From Desulfosporosinus metallidurans (lineage in GTDB: Bacteria; Bacillota; Desulfitobacteriia; Desulfitobacteriales; Desulfitobacteriaceae): a DNA stretch of 42,438 bases. The position numbers were made by a program, and so were the translations under genes. Location: the NCBI RefSeq assembly GCF_001936615.1, contig NZ_MLBF01000041.1, positions 1 through 42,438 on the forward strand, in the 5' to 3' direction. Under the pieces are notes generated by a model, which saw nothing but the letters and a program-made list of their open reading frames with translations, ran no database searches and was not told the DNA's origin. Shown here one piece after another: positions 26,559 to 34,971 of the stretch (positions are counted from its first letter, which is position 1; each line of letters opens with the position of its first letter).

Positions 26559-27180
26559 CTATTCATCCAGCATTAATTTGGTTTTTGACTTTTTTAGTTT
26601 CTTTATCTGTTCCCTCTCAATTTCTGTGATACTACGGGTTGGTGCGGGCATATCTTCCGGCAATGTGCCTCCTACTCGTTTGATTGTTCCCCGCACCTCA
26701 CTTCCTACAATGAAGTGCACTTCATTTGCCGCATCAGCAGTGGAAATTTCATCTTTTTTAAGTTTTTCTTCTGTTTGAGATATTCTGAATAGGTTGGCTA
26801 TCAGTTCTGTGCTACTCATAAAATCAAGAATTTTTCATTCTCTTTAAGATCTATTTTAGCGAGCATTTGATTCCATTGCTTAACATCTCCGCGCACAACA
26901 AGCCGTTTATTATCTTCATCAAGCTGGTTGAAATAGTCCGCAACCTCTTGCCGCCTAGTTTGAATTGCAAAATAAGTCTGCCCAAGTGCTATTACTTCCT
27001 TTCGAGGATCACCGTTTTGTACAATAAGGTAACAAGCATATCGAGTAAGTTTAAAATCTAATACGGGCTTTGAAGATACACCGGCTTCAACCATTTTGCT
27101 GACCTCAGCAAAATAGTCGTCAATGTCATAAAATAAATGACCTCCCGCAACATTTCCGATAATTGCAGATGGTCAGCTAT
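26559..27180 (-). pseudogene. dinD: dinD C-terminal half, broken
   Basis: Two adjoining frames carry pieces of DinD (DNA-damage-inducible protein D). At 27094-26816 and just upstream: FYDIDDYFAEVSKMVEAGV, then DFKLTRYACYLIVQNGDPRK and ALGQTYFAIQTRRQE. At 26819-26559: MSSTELIANLFRISQTEEKL, then GGTLPEDMPAPTRSI. About 40 residues that normally join them are missing and the frame changes, so this is a deletion-damaged gene. The matching N-terminal part lies 1.5 kb upstream at 28669-28848. Confidence 0.75.
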
Positions 27181-27317
27181 GCATAAAACGATCTTCATTT
27201 ATTAAGATAGAGTCGTCGTCGTTATTACCAAAGTTTTTTATAATGCTGCGCATTGTCCGTCAGCCCAGCTGCACAGGCGGGAGAGTAAAGGATAAAAAAT
27301 AAATTCGCAGTTCCTGC

Positions 27318-27806
27318 TTAATTTAAATCATCAAGTATTCTTTGTAGCAGGGTAGGCGATATTCTAAAATCTACATTCATTAGCTTTGCTATATCGGATT
27401 TAAAATCTTTGATTATACCCTTTTTATAAGCGATTCTCAGTATGCCAAGAGTACCTATGCTGTTTAAATCAAATTGTTCTGCTTTGTTTCGTGCGTGGAG
27501 ATCATCAAGAATGACTTCCTTTATACCAAGTTCTGATGCTCCAATAATAACTTGAACTTCTCCAGGATGCAAACGACCTGAAAGAGCCTTTACCGCCAAC
27601 TCATTCTGTACATTGAACTGGATAATTTGCCCTTTTGTAACAAAATGAGCAATCTGCGAAGCGGCATCATCAGTTTTGTGTGACAGCACAGTTTCCTCAT
27701 ATACAGCATAAGGAATGTATATCTTATTGAATATCTGGGTTAGTACATCCAGCCTGCCTATCTTACTCAGAAATATCAGCGGGCTGGAATTTGATACAAT
27801 ATTCAT
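27318..27806 (-). CDS. PIN-domain toxin (DUF3368 family) of a toxin-antitoxin pair
   Basis: A 162-residue protein with the DUF3368/PIN pattern: IVSNSSPLIFLSKIGRLDVL at the start, HPGEVQVIIGASELG in the middle, VILDDLHARNKAEQ and GTLGILRIAYKKG in the last third. PIN proteins are Mg-dependent RNases. The gene starts inside the stop of the upstream UPF0175 gene (ATGA overlap), the standard arrangement for this toxin-antitoxin type. The pair lies between the two halves of a split dinD gene. Confidence 0.85.
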   Translation of the reverse strand: MNIVSNSSPLIFLSKIGRLDVLTQIFNKIYIPYAVYEETVLSHKTDDAASQIAHFVTKGQIIQFNVQNELAVKALSGRLHPGEVQVIIGASELGIKEVILDDLHARNKAEQFDLNSIGTLGILRIAYKKGIIKDFKSDIAKLMNVDFRISPTLLQRILDDLN

Positions 27807-28099
27807 ACACTGGGCCTCTCGCTTTCGTGATTGGACATAAATTTCAGGTCATCTTCATACATTTCCTCTGTATATTCAACAGCAGGAATATTCAAATGGT
27901 TAAGGATATTGATAAATTCTGATAAAGACTTGCCTGCAAGTTGGGCTGCCTTTCCAAGGCTTATATCTTTGGATACGAAAAGACCTATGGATAGGTTGAG
28001 TTTTAGTTTATCCTCAAGGGTTTTGCCCTCTATATGCAGTGAGTTTATCTCCAATAACACATCCTCAGGCAGATACATGTTGACCGCTATCTGATTCAT
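27803..28099 (-). CDS. UPF0175-family antitoxin
   Basis: A 98-residue protein: VNMYLPEDVLLEINSL, LSIGLFVSKDISLGKAAQLA, GKSLSEFINILNHLNIP. This is the UPF0175 helix-turn-helix-like antitoxin pattern. It is encoded directly upstream of and overlapping the PIN-domain gene; the product should neutralise it and bind its own promoter. The ribosome site GGTGA is modest. Confidence 0.82.
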   Translation of the reverse strand: MNQIAVNMYLPEDVLLEINSLHIEGKTLEDKLKLNLSIGLFVSKDISLGKAAQLAGKSLSEFINILNHLNIPAVEYTEEMYEDDLKFMSNHESERPSV

Positions 28100-28202
28100 A
28101 ATTTTTCACCATCCCTTCACCTTTTTTTAATCATTCCACAATTTGCATTATTTTTATCATAAATAATTCAATTCTATGTGCTGCTCATTGTGATGGTGCA
28201 AG

Positions 28203-28668
28203 TCACTGATTATTTCCATTATAACACAATTCAAACTGGAACAAGTATGAAAAATGGCTGAACAATTTTAATACAGCTACTTTAGGACTGTTCTCCAAGA
28301 ATTGCGATCGGCATGACCATTCCCCTGTTTCCTGATCAATCTGACGGATGCCTACCTGCTTGACACTCATTCTCACACTTCCAAGGCCAAGCGGTTTGGC
28401 CCTTCCTATTTTGTGGGCGCAGTCAGGATCATCAAAGGTCAGGGACCAGCGCAGCCGGTTCAATTCTTCCTTAGTGATATTCTCAAAATAAACACGAAAC
28501 TTGAAAACCGTGGGTTCATTTTTCTCTTCTCCCCGTTTTGCCCTTAAAGACCGGATTCTCTGCTTCATCTCTGTAGGCTTCATTATTATTTACATACTTT
28601 TCCCATGCATGCACTCGGCTTGGGCTCACCCATTTCGGGCAGGGTCATTTCCGGCCAATAACATTCTT
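28203..28668 (-). pseudogene. Fragment of a CRISPR-associated RAMP protein (TIGR03986-like)
   Basis: The frame 28583-28203 reads FKFRVYFENITKEELNRLRW, then HKIGRAKPLGLGSVRMSVKQV. This is the glycine-rich RAMP signature of type III-associated proteins of the TIGR03986 kind. Just upstream in another frame is MTLPEMGEPKPS, which also fits this family. The large N-terminal part is missing and frames are shifted, so it is a remnant. No CRISPR repeats or other cas genes are seen in the window. Family assignment is from memory of motifs and needs a profile search. Confidence 0.6.
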
Positions 28669-28848
28669 TCATGTGATTTTGATCCGGCGGGTTTTTTTTA
28701 CTTTGTCTATTATTTTTGCAAAATTCCTCCATTGTGCATATTCAAGCACGGAAGCAAGGTCTCGAACATACCAAAACTCGGAACCATCTTCTGAAATATG
28801 TTTTATACTCTCAAAACTTGCATATTCTTTAGCATCTAAGTTTGGCAT
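28669..28848 (-). pseudogene. dinD: dinD N-terminal fragment
   Basis: The start MPNLDAKEYASFESIKHI, then GSEFWYVRDLASVLEYAQWR and NFAKIIDKVKK, is the BRO-N-like beginning of DinD. It follows a GAGGGGG site. Homology stops at DKVKK; the next expected residues (YDIDDYFAEVSKM) are found at about 27130, beyond a 1.5 kb insert that contains the RAMP fragment and the toxin-antitoxin pair. Confidence 0.72.
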
Positions 28849-28939
28849 ACTTCTGCGCCCCCTCAAAGGCCCAGCCATCCATTATCCAATTTATTATTTC
28901 TTAACTTGAATTATTCTAACCTACGGAATCCTGTACCCC

Positions 28940-29212
28940 TTATTCATTTATAAGTTTGGTTGATCCAATGGTTAAATTAAAATTATTTTCATGCTCTGTA
29001 ATCACATAATCAACAACAAACCTTCTATCATTCTTAAAAAGAGTATCTTTCCTAAAAATCAAATAATCATAGATTTCATTAAACTCATCCTCTATTTGTT
29101 TATCCTTGACTAATCTTTTTATAATGCTATCTTTTTGTTTTTCTCTATCCTCCATTGGAAATAATGATATGTTCCAAACCAGAATCCCAAATTGTATCAT
29201 GCTTTTATTCAT
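28940..29212 (-). CDS. Hypothetical protein, probably 5'-truncated
   Basis: A 90-residue frame (MNKSMIQFGILVWNISLFP, then EDREKQKDSIIKRL) with a mix of charged and hydrophobic residues that looks like a genuine protein. There is no ribosome site before the ATG, and the frame stays open about 27 codons upstream without a start, so the true beginning may have been lost. I do not recognise a family. It lies among remnants. Confidence 0.4.
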   Translation of the reverse strand: MNKSMIQFGILVWNISLFPMEDREKQKDSIIKRLVKDKQIEDEFNEIYDYLIFRKDTLFKNDRRFVVDYVITEHENNFNLTIGSTKLINE

Positions 29213-29402
29213 TTCATTATTATCAATTCTTTCAGATAGAGGTTTAATAAAACGCGATAAAAAGAAAAAGACGTTTATTCGATGTCACTACGTCTAAAAA
29301 ATCTACGAACTCCCTCTCCCCACTTCCACCCGGTTTAGTCTTTTGAATTTCCAAGAAACCAAAACTCCCGATTCCCTCAGTACCCTTATTCCGACCTTAC
29401 CC

Positions 29403-29457
29403 GAGACACCCAATCCACCAACATTTCAAGAAAGCCGCAGGGTGTTTGTACTGCTTA
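29403..29457. repeat. Copy A of a ~55-bp repeat
   Basis: This matches copy B at 31491-31546 (GACACCCAATCCA-CAACATT, then GGGTGTTTGTACTGCTT) with about 80 percent identity and a variable 7-base middle. On the minus strand both read KQYKHPAA...WIGCL then stop, with mostly third-position differences, so the two may be decayed copies of one coding end. A short ACACCC/GGGTGT inverted repeat is kept in both. The surrounding 29213-29570 holds no gene. Confidence 0.55.
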
Positions 29458-29570
29458 ATATGTAGCGGTGGAACAGGTGGTCAAGGTATTATTGCTGACC
29501 AGTCTTCTGGATTCCCTTGGCATGGATGCATAAGAGATTATGATTGCTGCTCGTGAAGAATTTTCCCTCT

Positions 29571-30602
29571 TCACCGCTCGCTGTCATGGGTGTCCACAAA
29601 CTGATCAAACACTCCGTTGCGAAATTCCTCGGCATATTCAAGTTGTTCAACCATCTCAATCGGTAACCCAAGCTGTTTGCACACATCCAAGTAAAGATAA
29701 TAGGTTTCCACTCTTGCTACAAGTAACTTAGTTGGCATATTTTGTTCGATAAAGTCTACGAGCCTATTTATACACTTGTATCCTTCTTCCTGAATGTCCT
29801 TCATCATTTCGAAGGAAACGACCAGACCGCTGTGATGGTCGAGGAGTACACCTACTTTCGGGAAGTAGGGCCTATCGTTTTCTCTGACTGGAGTTGGAAC
29901 ATAAAAAGTATCCGCTTCTAATATCAGATTTTGCTTGGGTTTAAAGGTTTTAAGTTTTTTAAGCCGGATTTCATCCTGGATATGGAAGGAAACGAACTCC
30001 GGCTCGTCAGGCTCTGCCGTTATATATTGGTCTACCCATTCCCCAGATTTCAGGCAAACTCTTATTAAGAAAGTAAAAGGTGTTTCATGATCTAGAATCT
30101 CCTTGCCGTTCCGACAACACAAAGCCACCTCCAGAGCTTGTCTCAAAATATGTGTAAGAAAACGGCATTGGGTCGCACTGAGAAACCAGGGTGCAAAACC
30201 CGGCTCGTGATATCTGAAAAGCGGCCATTCATTTCTACCACGGAATTTCAACCCCATTTCTTTGATATTTTTTAAATCTTCCGCCGATAGGAGTGATCTG
30301 TCTTCAAAAGAACACATCAGGCACTTTTGGATAAACATGCTTTCGGAACTCTCTGTGTCGATTTCTCCGGAAAGCAGTCCAAGTATCCCACTTAAGCCTT
30401 CAGTACCGAGATATCCAGCAACAGCAAAATGCTCTCCACCATTGCCCATGATGCAGCAATAGGCAGTTTCCCTAGTTTCAGGGTCTACCACCCCAAAAAT
30501 ATCATCGTCATACATCCATTCCCAACAGGCCGAGCGTTTGAAATCTACTGCGGCTTGGTATAAAGAGTTCCATTCTTCTCTGGTCGGTTTTGCTTGGTTC
30601 AC
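29571..30602 (-). CDS. Conserved-type hypothetical protein, 343 residues
   Basis: The start GTG at 30602 is supported by GGAAGGAG 9 bases upstream; a frame extension of 9 codons is less likely. It is an acidic, soluble, single-frame protein with no membrane segment. Its second half (ADTFYVPTPVRENDRPYFPK, then FEMMKDIQEEGYKCINRLVD) resembles the uncharacterised DUF6930/DUF7309-type proteins found widely in Firmicutes, but I am not certain. No catalytic motif is recognised. It is one of the few intact genes in this decayed region. Confidence 0.7.
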   Translation of the reverse strand: MNQAKPTREEWNSLYQAAVDFKRSACWEWMYDDDIFGVVDPETRETAYCCIMGNGGEHFAVAGYLGTEGLSGILGLLSGEIDTESSESMFIQKCLMCSFEDRSLLSAEDLKNIKEMGLKFRGRNEWPLFRYHEPGFAPWFLSATQCRFLTHILRQALEVALCCRNGKEILDHETPFTFLIRVCLKSGEWVDQYITAEPDEPEFVSFHIQDEIRLKKLKTFKPKQNLILEADTFYVPTPVRENDRPYFPKVGVLLDHHSGLVVSFEMMKDIQEEGYKCINRLVDFIEQNMPTKLLVARVETYYLYLDVCKQLGLPIEMVEQLEYAEEFRNGVFDQFVDTHDSER

Positions 30603-30899
30603 GTTGCTTTTCTCCTTCCTGTAGGACACTCAGAACGATCATTTGCAATTTAAAGATTACTAAACCACAAGTTATAATCATGAACCAATTGATAGTTCTT
30701 GCTGTCCTTTTCGACTAATTCCAGCAGGCATAGGAAAACATATATTGTTTTCGGCCTTTTCGTGCTTTTCAACTATGCGTATAAATCAAAAACACCGTCT
30801 ACCCCTGTAACCTTAAGAATATATCTCTATTATTTGATCGGCTTAAGTGATCTTGGCGCACTGTCAGACTTCGGAGAACGAAGTTCTCATCGCAACAAC

Positions 30900-31370
30900 T
30901 TATTTATAGTCAATTTCATGAAATTCGCACCATTCGCGGACAATTTCACATAATGTCTCATATTTGTACGAATCCCATTCTTTTTCTATCCCATGCTTAA
31001 TGATCACATCTCTGAAGCGACGAAACGCGCCTTTACCATCAATTGAGTAACACAGCTTATTTCGCAGTTTGTCATCTTCTTGAGAATAACAAAAGTTTTC
31101 CATAATCCGATATTCGTTAACTTCTTCCCGATCGGGTAGTTCAAGATAATCGCCCCAGTTATCCACCACGTCCACTGCCTCGCGAATAGCATCCTGCTCC
31201 CAGTCCTCATATTCACTAAAATCATCATCATCTTCGGATTCTTCGGCAATGCTTAAATACTCCATTTGGATTTCGACGATATCACCTGTCTTTTTGTTCA
31301 AATAATGGTTCCATCCATCCATGATGCAATCCAGTCTATCGACAATTTCTTTCAAGCTGACTGGCTTCAT
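30900..31370 (-). CDS. UPF0158-family protein
   Basis: A 156-residue acidic protein: SLKEIVDRLDCIMDGWNHYL, GDIVEIQMEYL, an Asp/Glu run, then YRIMENFCYSQED, GAFRRFRDVIIKHGIEKEWD and IVREWCEFHEIDY. This matches the UPF0158 pattern of uncharacterised small proteins. The start is put at ATG 31370 with AAGGTGA upstream; 23 upstream codons in frame carry no family sequence. Function unknown. Confidence 0.82.
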   Translation of the reverse strand: MKPVSLKEIVDRLDCIMDGWNHYLNKKTGDIVEIQMEYLSIAEESEDDDDFSEYEDWEQDAIREAVDVVDNWGDYLELPDREEVNEYRIMENFCYSQEDDKLRNKLCYSIDGKGAFRRFRDVIIKHGIEKEWDSYKYETLCEIVREWCEFHEIDYK

Positions 31371-31490
31371 ATCTTGATCACCTTTTCCTTTCCCTAACTT
31401 GCCTGCAACCCTACACATATTATAACCCACTGAAACCATTTAGAGAATTCTTAAAAGGCTGTTCCTTGGTTCGTATTCTCCACCTCACCT

Positions 31491-31546
31491 AAGACACCCA
31501 ATCCAACAACATTCTTTTAAGGCCGCCGGGTGTTTGTACTGCTTTA
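31491..31546. repeat. Copy B of the ~55-bp repeat
   Basis: Partner of the repeat at 29403-29457, in the same orientation, 2.1 kb away. It lies just downstream (minus strand) of an SOS-gene remnant that also has a duplicated dinD piece. Confidence 0.55.
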
Positions 31547-31569
31547 TTGAGAACGTTACTAAAATGGGA

Positions 31570-31764
31570 CTAACTGACTACCCCCTTGAAATATTTTAGT
31601 CGCAACAGTCGTGCCCTTGTGATACTCTTTTCACCGTATTTCTTATTAACTAAATCAATGACCTTGGTGAGAGTATCATTATCCCTTTGCGGCTCAAAAA
31701 TAAGATACACCGGTTTCAACCATTTTGCTGACCTTAACAAAATTGTCGTCAATGCAACCCGCAA
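31570..31764 (-). pseudogene. Chimeric remnant: dinD piece joined to a Y-family DNA polymerase C-terminus
   Basis: In one frame, 31764-31702 repeats the dinD segment at 27073-27126 (about 90 percent identical over 54 bases; GCIDDNFVKVSKMVETGV). The sequence then runs into NDTLTKVIDLVNKKYGEKSI, TRARLL, which resembles the C-terminal little-finger end of UmuC/DinB-type polymerases. Both are SOS-regulated gene types. No complete gene remains. Confidence 0.55.
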
Positions 31765-31778
31765 ATAATTGGATCGTT

Positions 31779-32152
31779 TTAGTTCGCCACTCCTATTGGC
31801 AAATAAATATATGAAAACGACCTTGTCAATGATAAACTTTCTGGATTGACTAACTTTAAGGTGTTCAAAGAAAGCTCTTTACGAACAGTCCAATTGGAAA
31901 GAACCGAAATGCCCAATCCGGGCTTCTTTAATAATTTGAATACTCCCCAATTCAAGAACTCTTCAAGGGCCTTTTCTGCTACTTTCCTGGTTCCCGATCC
32001 CTTTTCCCTTAAAATCCATGTTTACGTTGCTAGTTCCTCTACATATGCTGTGTAACTGCTGGTTGAGTAATATGCAGAACAATGGCTGCCCGTGTAAAAC
32101 TTTTTTCTTCTGCTACCGTTACAAACGTAAGGAGACGATGGTCCAAATTTAT
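31779..32152 (-). pseudogene. LysR-family regulator with large internal deletion
   Basis: From 32152 the minus strand reads NLDHRLLTFVTVAEEKSFTR and AAIVLHITQPAVTQHM, the LysR N-terminal helix-turn-helix. Stops follow at once, then the last 50 residues of a LysR effector domain appear: KPGLGISVLSNWTVRKEL, LKLVNPESLSLTRSFSY. The start codon position carries ATA. About 180 central residues are gone. It diverges from the broken TDT transporter gene, a normal regulator-transporter arrangement, so both partners have decayed. Confidence 0.75.
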
Positions 32153-32304
32153 CACCTTCTTCAAAAGACATGACTCCCTTAATTTTTACAGTATTTTGGG
32201 ACACACACACTATTGATAAGATATCCTTATTTATCAGATAATAACTAATGATTTTACTTATACTATTTTAAGTTTTATGCTTTGGATAGTCAAATAATTA
32301 AGAG

Positions 32305-33089
32305 GTGATTTATGCGCGTGATGATTTCCGCCATCCATCACGCGCCATATTTTATGGTGCTCTAGCTATGGCTATCAATGTAGTCGGAAACGCTTACTTT
32401 CTTGTTGGAACCCATCTTTTGCCTTTTGATCAGGCCTTGGTCATCAGCAAATCTTTATGGTTAATTGGAGTTGCTGTTTCTTGTTTTTCTGTCATTACCA
32501 TCCCATTTTTGTTATTTGTTAAACACGAGGTAAAGCCAGAGGATGCTTCAGCCAGTTGGTTGATCCCCGTCGTTCCACCCATTGTGCTGCAGCAACTGGT
32601 GTAAATTTGCTGCCTTATGTCGGTTCTCTGCAAATACCCATGACTTTTTTCATTATTGCCCTGTTTGGAGTTACTTTCTTTTTATTTATTATGGTGAGCG
32701 GTCTGGTCTATTTCCGTCTTGTCTATCATAGCCACTTATCTGGGCAAACAGTACCGAGTTTATGGGTAGAAATCGGCCCGATCGGTATGGCCATGTCTAC
32801 CTTATATACCATGCTCCACTTACGCAAATCCGGCGAAGGAATCTCCTTCGATTTAGGTTGGTGGAGTTATGTGTTTCCTATTGGAAGCTTTACTAGTGGA
32901 ACTTATGCTTTAGAAAAACTTACTGGAAGCAATTTTTTTGCAGTTGCAAGTACCGTACAACTAAGTATTTTATGGATATGCTTTATCATTGTCATTTGGA
33001 ATACCTCCTCAGGAATTATAAATGGAAAACTTTTGAAAAGCAGAATTCCACTTTCCGAGACACGCCATTTATCTTTAATAAACAAATGA
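32305..33089 (+). pseudogene. TDT-family (TehA/SLAC1-type) anion or dicarboxylate transporter, truncated and frameshifted
   Basis: The first frame (to 32604) reads DDFRHPSRAIFYGALAMAIN through SWLIPVVPPIV, the second (from about 32595 to 33089) AAATGVNLLPYV to the C-terminus. They join at WLIPVVPPIV-AAATG, where loss of one G near 32585-32590 shifts the frame. The first helices of the family (about 50 residues) are missing at the 5' end. TDT proteins export or import C4-dicarboxylates, sulfite, tellurite or other anions. Not functional as it stands. Confidence 0.75.
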
Positions 33090-33140
33090 TTCCAGTGCAT
33101 TAACGCTTTATCGTCTACGTTTGCTTACGCAAATTTTGCT

Positions 33141-33194
33141 TAACCTGCTCTCGCTGCAATATTGCTTTTGCTTTTCTGCAGCGAGAGCAGGTTA
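33141..33194. repeat. Perfect 18-bp inverted repeat, long hairpin upstream of cfa
   Basis: Arms TAACCTGCTCTCGCTGCA (33141-33158) and TGCAGCGAGAGCAGGTTA (33177-33194) pair without mismatch around an 18-base loop. An outer AACGCTTTA / TAAAGCGTT pair extends it. There is no T-run in either direction, so a simple terminator is unlikely. Confidence 0.7.
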
Positions 33195-33232
33195 GTAAAG
33201 CGTTTATACAAGAGTTTATACCCTTCTTCCGC

Positions 33233-33263
33233 CATCGGTGCCATTAAAATTATGGCATCGATG
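33233..33263. promoter_or_regulatory. Inverted repeat close upstream of cfa, possible operator
   Basis: CATCGGTGCCAT (33233-33244) and ATGGCATCGATG (33252-33263) form a 12-bp arm pair with one mismatch and a 7-base spacer, 54 bases before the cfa start. It could be a regulator site or a leader hairpin. Confidence 0.45.
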
Positions 33264-33316
33264 CTATATTTAGTTTAGGTGATGGGGAATGATTAAGAAG
33301 AAAGGTGGTAGGTTTA

Positions 33317-34492
33317 ATGAATGTTGACAAACTATTTTATGAAAATCTTTTCGAGGGTCTATTTTCTGATCCCTGCCAGGTGGAATTCTGGGATGGAGAT
33401 ATCAACCAGTTTGGTGAAGGGGATACGAAGTTCCGAATCATTTTGCGTGAACCTATTCCCAAGTCAGAGATCATCGGGGATTCTTCCCTAGCTTTTGGCG
33501 AAGCGTATATGCAGGATAAACTCGAAATCGAAGGAAGTGTCCGGGAGGTCATCGAATCTCTCTATAAGAACCAAGAAAGCTTTTTGCATAAAAACCCGTC
33601 CTATCTGAAGTTGGTGAAATTTATTTCCAATGGCGTTAGAAAAAGCAAAGAAAATGCTCAATATCATTATGACATTGGCAATGATTTTTACCGTTTATGG
33701 CTTGATGACACGTTAACCTATTCTTGTGCTTATTTTAAATCTCCAGAGGATAATTTACTTCAGGCTCAGAAAAATAAAGTAGATCATATTCTGCGCAAAC
33801 TTAATCTTCAAAAAGAGCAGCGTTTGCTGGATATTGGCTGCGGTTGGGGCGAATTAATCCTTACTGCCGCTCAAAAATACCATGTTAAAGCCCTAGGAAT
33901 CACGCATAGCCAGGAGCAGTATGAGCATGTTAGGAGCCGTATTGAGCATGAACATTTAAAGGATTGGGTTGATGTGCAACTGTTGGATTATCGTGAGATT
34001 AAAAACCAGGTCTTTGATCGGATCGTTAGCGTAGGAATGCTTGAGCATGTTGGAAAAGAACATTTGGGCGAATATTTTGCCACTGTCCAGAAATTACTGG
34101 TCGATGGCGGAATTTCTCTGCTTCACTCCATCACAGGACGAGACGAAAAGGGCACAAATTCTTGGATTAATAAGTACATTTTTCCTGGGGGCTATATTCC
34201 TATGGTCTCTGAACTGATTCGTCAGATGGAAAGTCACGATTTTTACTTACTTGATGTCGAAAGCCTGAGAAGTCATTATACCCGTACTTTAGAACATTGG
34301 GCCCAGAACTTTGAACAGGCCTTGCCTTTGATTCGCGAGAGCAAAGATGAATCCTTTATCCGTATGTGGCGCCTCTATCTTCAATCGTCTGCTGCCTCCT
34401 TTAACTGTGGGAACCTTGACCTACACCAGTTTTTATTCAGCAAGGGTCCCAATAACCACTTACCATGGACCCGCGATTATATCTATAACTAG
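33317..34492 (+). CDS. cfa: Cyclopropane-fatty-acyl-phospholipid synthase
   Basis: A 391-residue SAM-dependent enzyme that adds a methylene bridge to unsaturated acyl chains of membrane phospholipids. The SAM-binding motif LLDIGCGWGELIL is near residue 170, preceded by YHYDIGNDFYRLWLDDTLTYSCAYF, and SVGMLEHVGKEH marks the active region; length equals that of known Cfa. The start is ATG 33317 with AAAGGTGG upstream; the frame can extend to a GTG at 33305 inside the ribosome site. The gene stands alone between remnants, preceded by two hairpins. Confidence 0.93.
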   Translation: MNVDKLFYENLFEGLFSDPCQVEFWDGDINQFGEGDTKFRIILREPIPKSEIIGDSSLAFGEAYMQDKLEIEGSVREVIESLYKNQESFLHKNPSYLKLVKFISNGVRKSKENAQYHYDIGNDFYRLWLDDTLTYSCAYFKSPEDNLLQAQKNKVDHILRKLNLQKEQRLLDIGCGWGELILTAAQKYHVKALGITHSQEQYEHVRSRIEHEHLKDWVDVQLLDYREIKNQVFDRIVSVGMLEHVGKEHLGEYFATVQKLLVDGGISLLHSITGRDEKGTNSWINKYIFPGGYIPMVSELIRQMESHDFYLLDVESLRSHYTRTLEHWAQNFEQALPLIRESKDESFIRMWRLYLQSSAASFNCGNLDLHQFLFSKGPNNHLPWTRDYIYN

Positions 34493-34971
34493 ACTCCATA
34501 TGTTTGGCAAGTATAAAATACTGAATTCGGCAGCCATTTTATGCATAGCCCTTGCCAACGATAAATCATATTTGGATAGTTTTCACCGTAGCATAAGCAA
34601 ACGATCAGTTTCATAGCCACCATCGGTGGAGGGTTACGGCGCTGGACCGAAGAAACATTTGTCCTCTAGCTTGTCACATGAGCTGTTGTCCATGAGATCG
34701 GAGCATTGATTATCTTTTGCATTTTCTTCCTCTCTTGTTTGCTGATTATTGTAAATCTAGCTCTCGATTAAGGTTGGCCCTAATTCTATATCTCTACTCG
34801 TTAAAGCTAATACGGGCCTAAATCCAGTACAAACTTCGTAAAAGCGTTGAAGAAAGCACAGAGGAATTACCGAAGATAGGTCCTAACGGAAGTAAGATAA
34901 AGAACCCCACGGTAAACTAGTTAATTGAATAACAAGTTTTAGTGTTAAAATTAAACTATGAGGTGATATAA
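34493..34971. other. Intergenic region, possible membrane-protein tail remnant
   Basis: Only short frames. At about 34680-34770 (+) a piece reads VVHEIGALIIFCIFFLSCLL IIVNLALD then stop, which resembles the last helix of a heavy-metal P-type ATPase, but this is weak. No clear terminator after cfa was found. GAGGTG at about 34960 is the ribosome site of the next gene. Confidence 0.3.

Noticed and set aside
29489..29686. 65-codon minus-strand frame overlapping the end of the 343-residue protein
   Set aside because: Shadow of the real gene in another frame; no ribosome site.
25500..33000. CRISPR array
   Set aside because: A RAMP remnant prompted a search, but no set of regularly spaced 25-40 base repeats was found; the only repeats are two 55-bp copies 2 kb apart.
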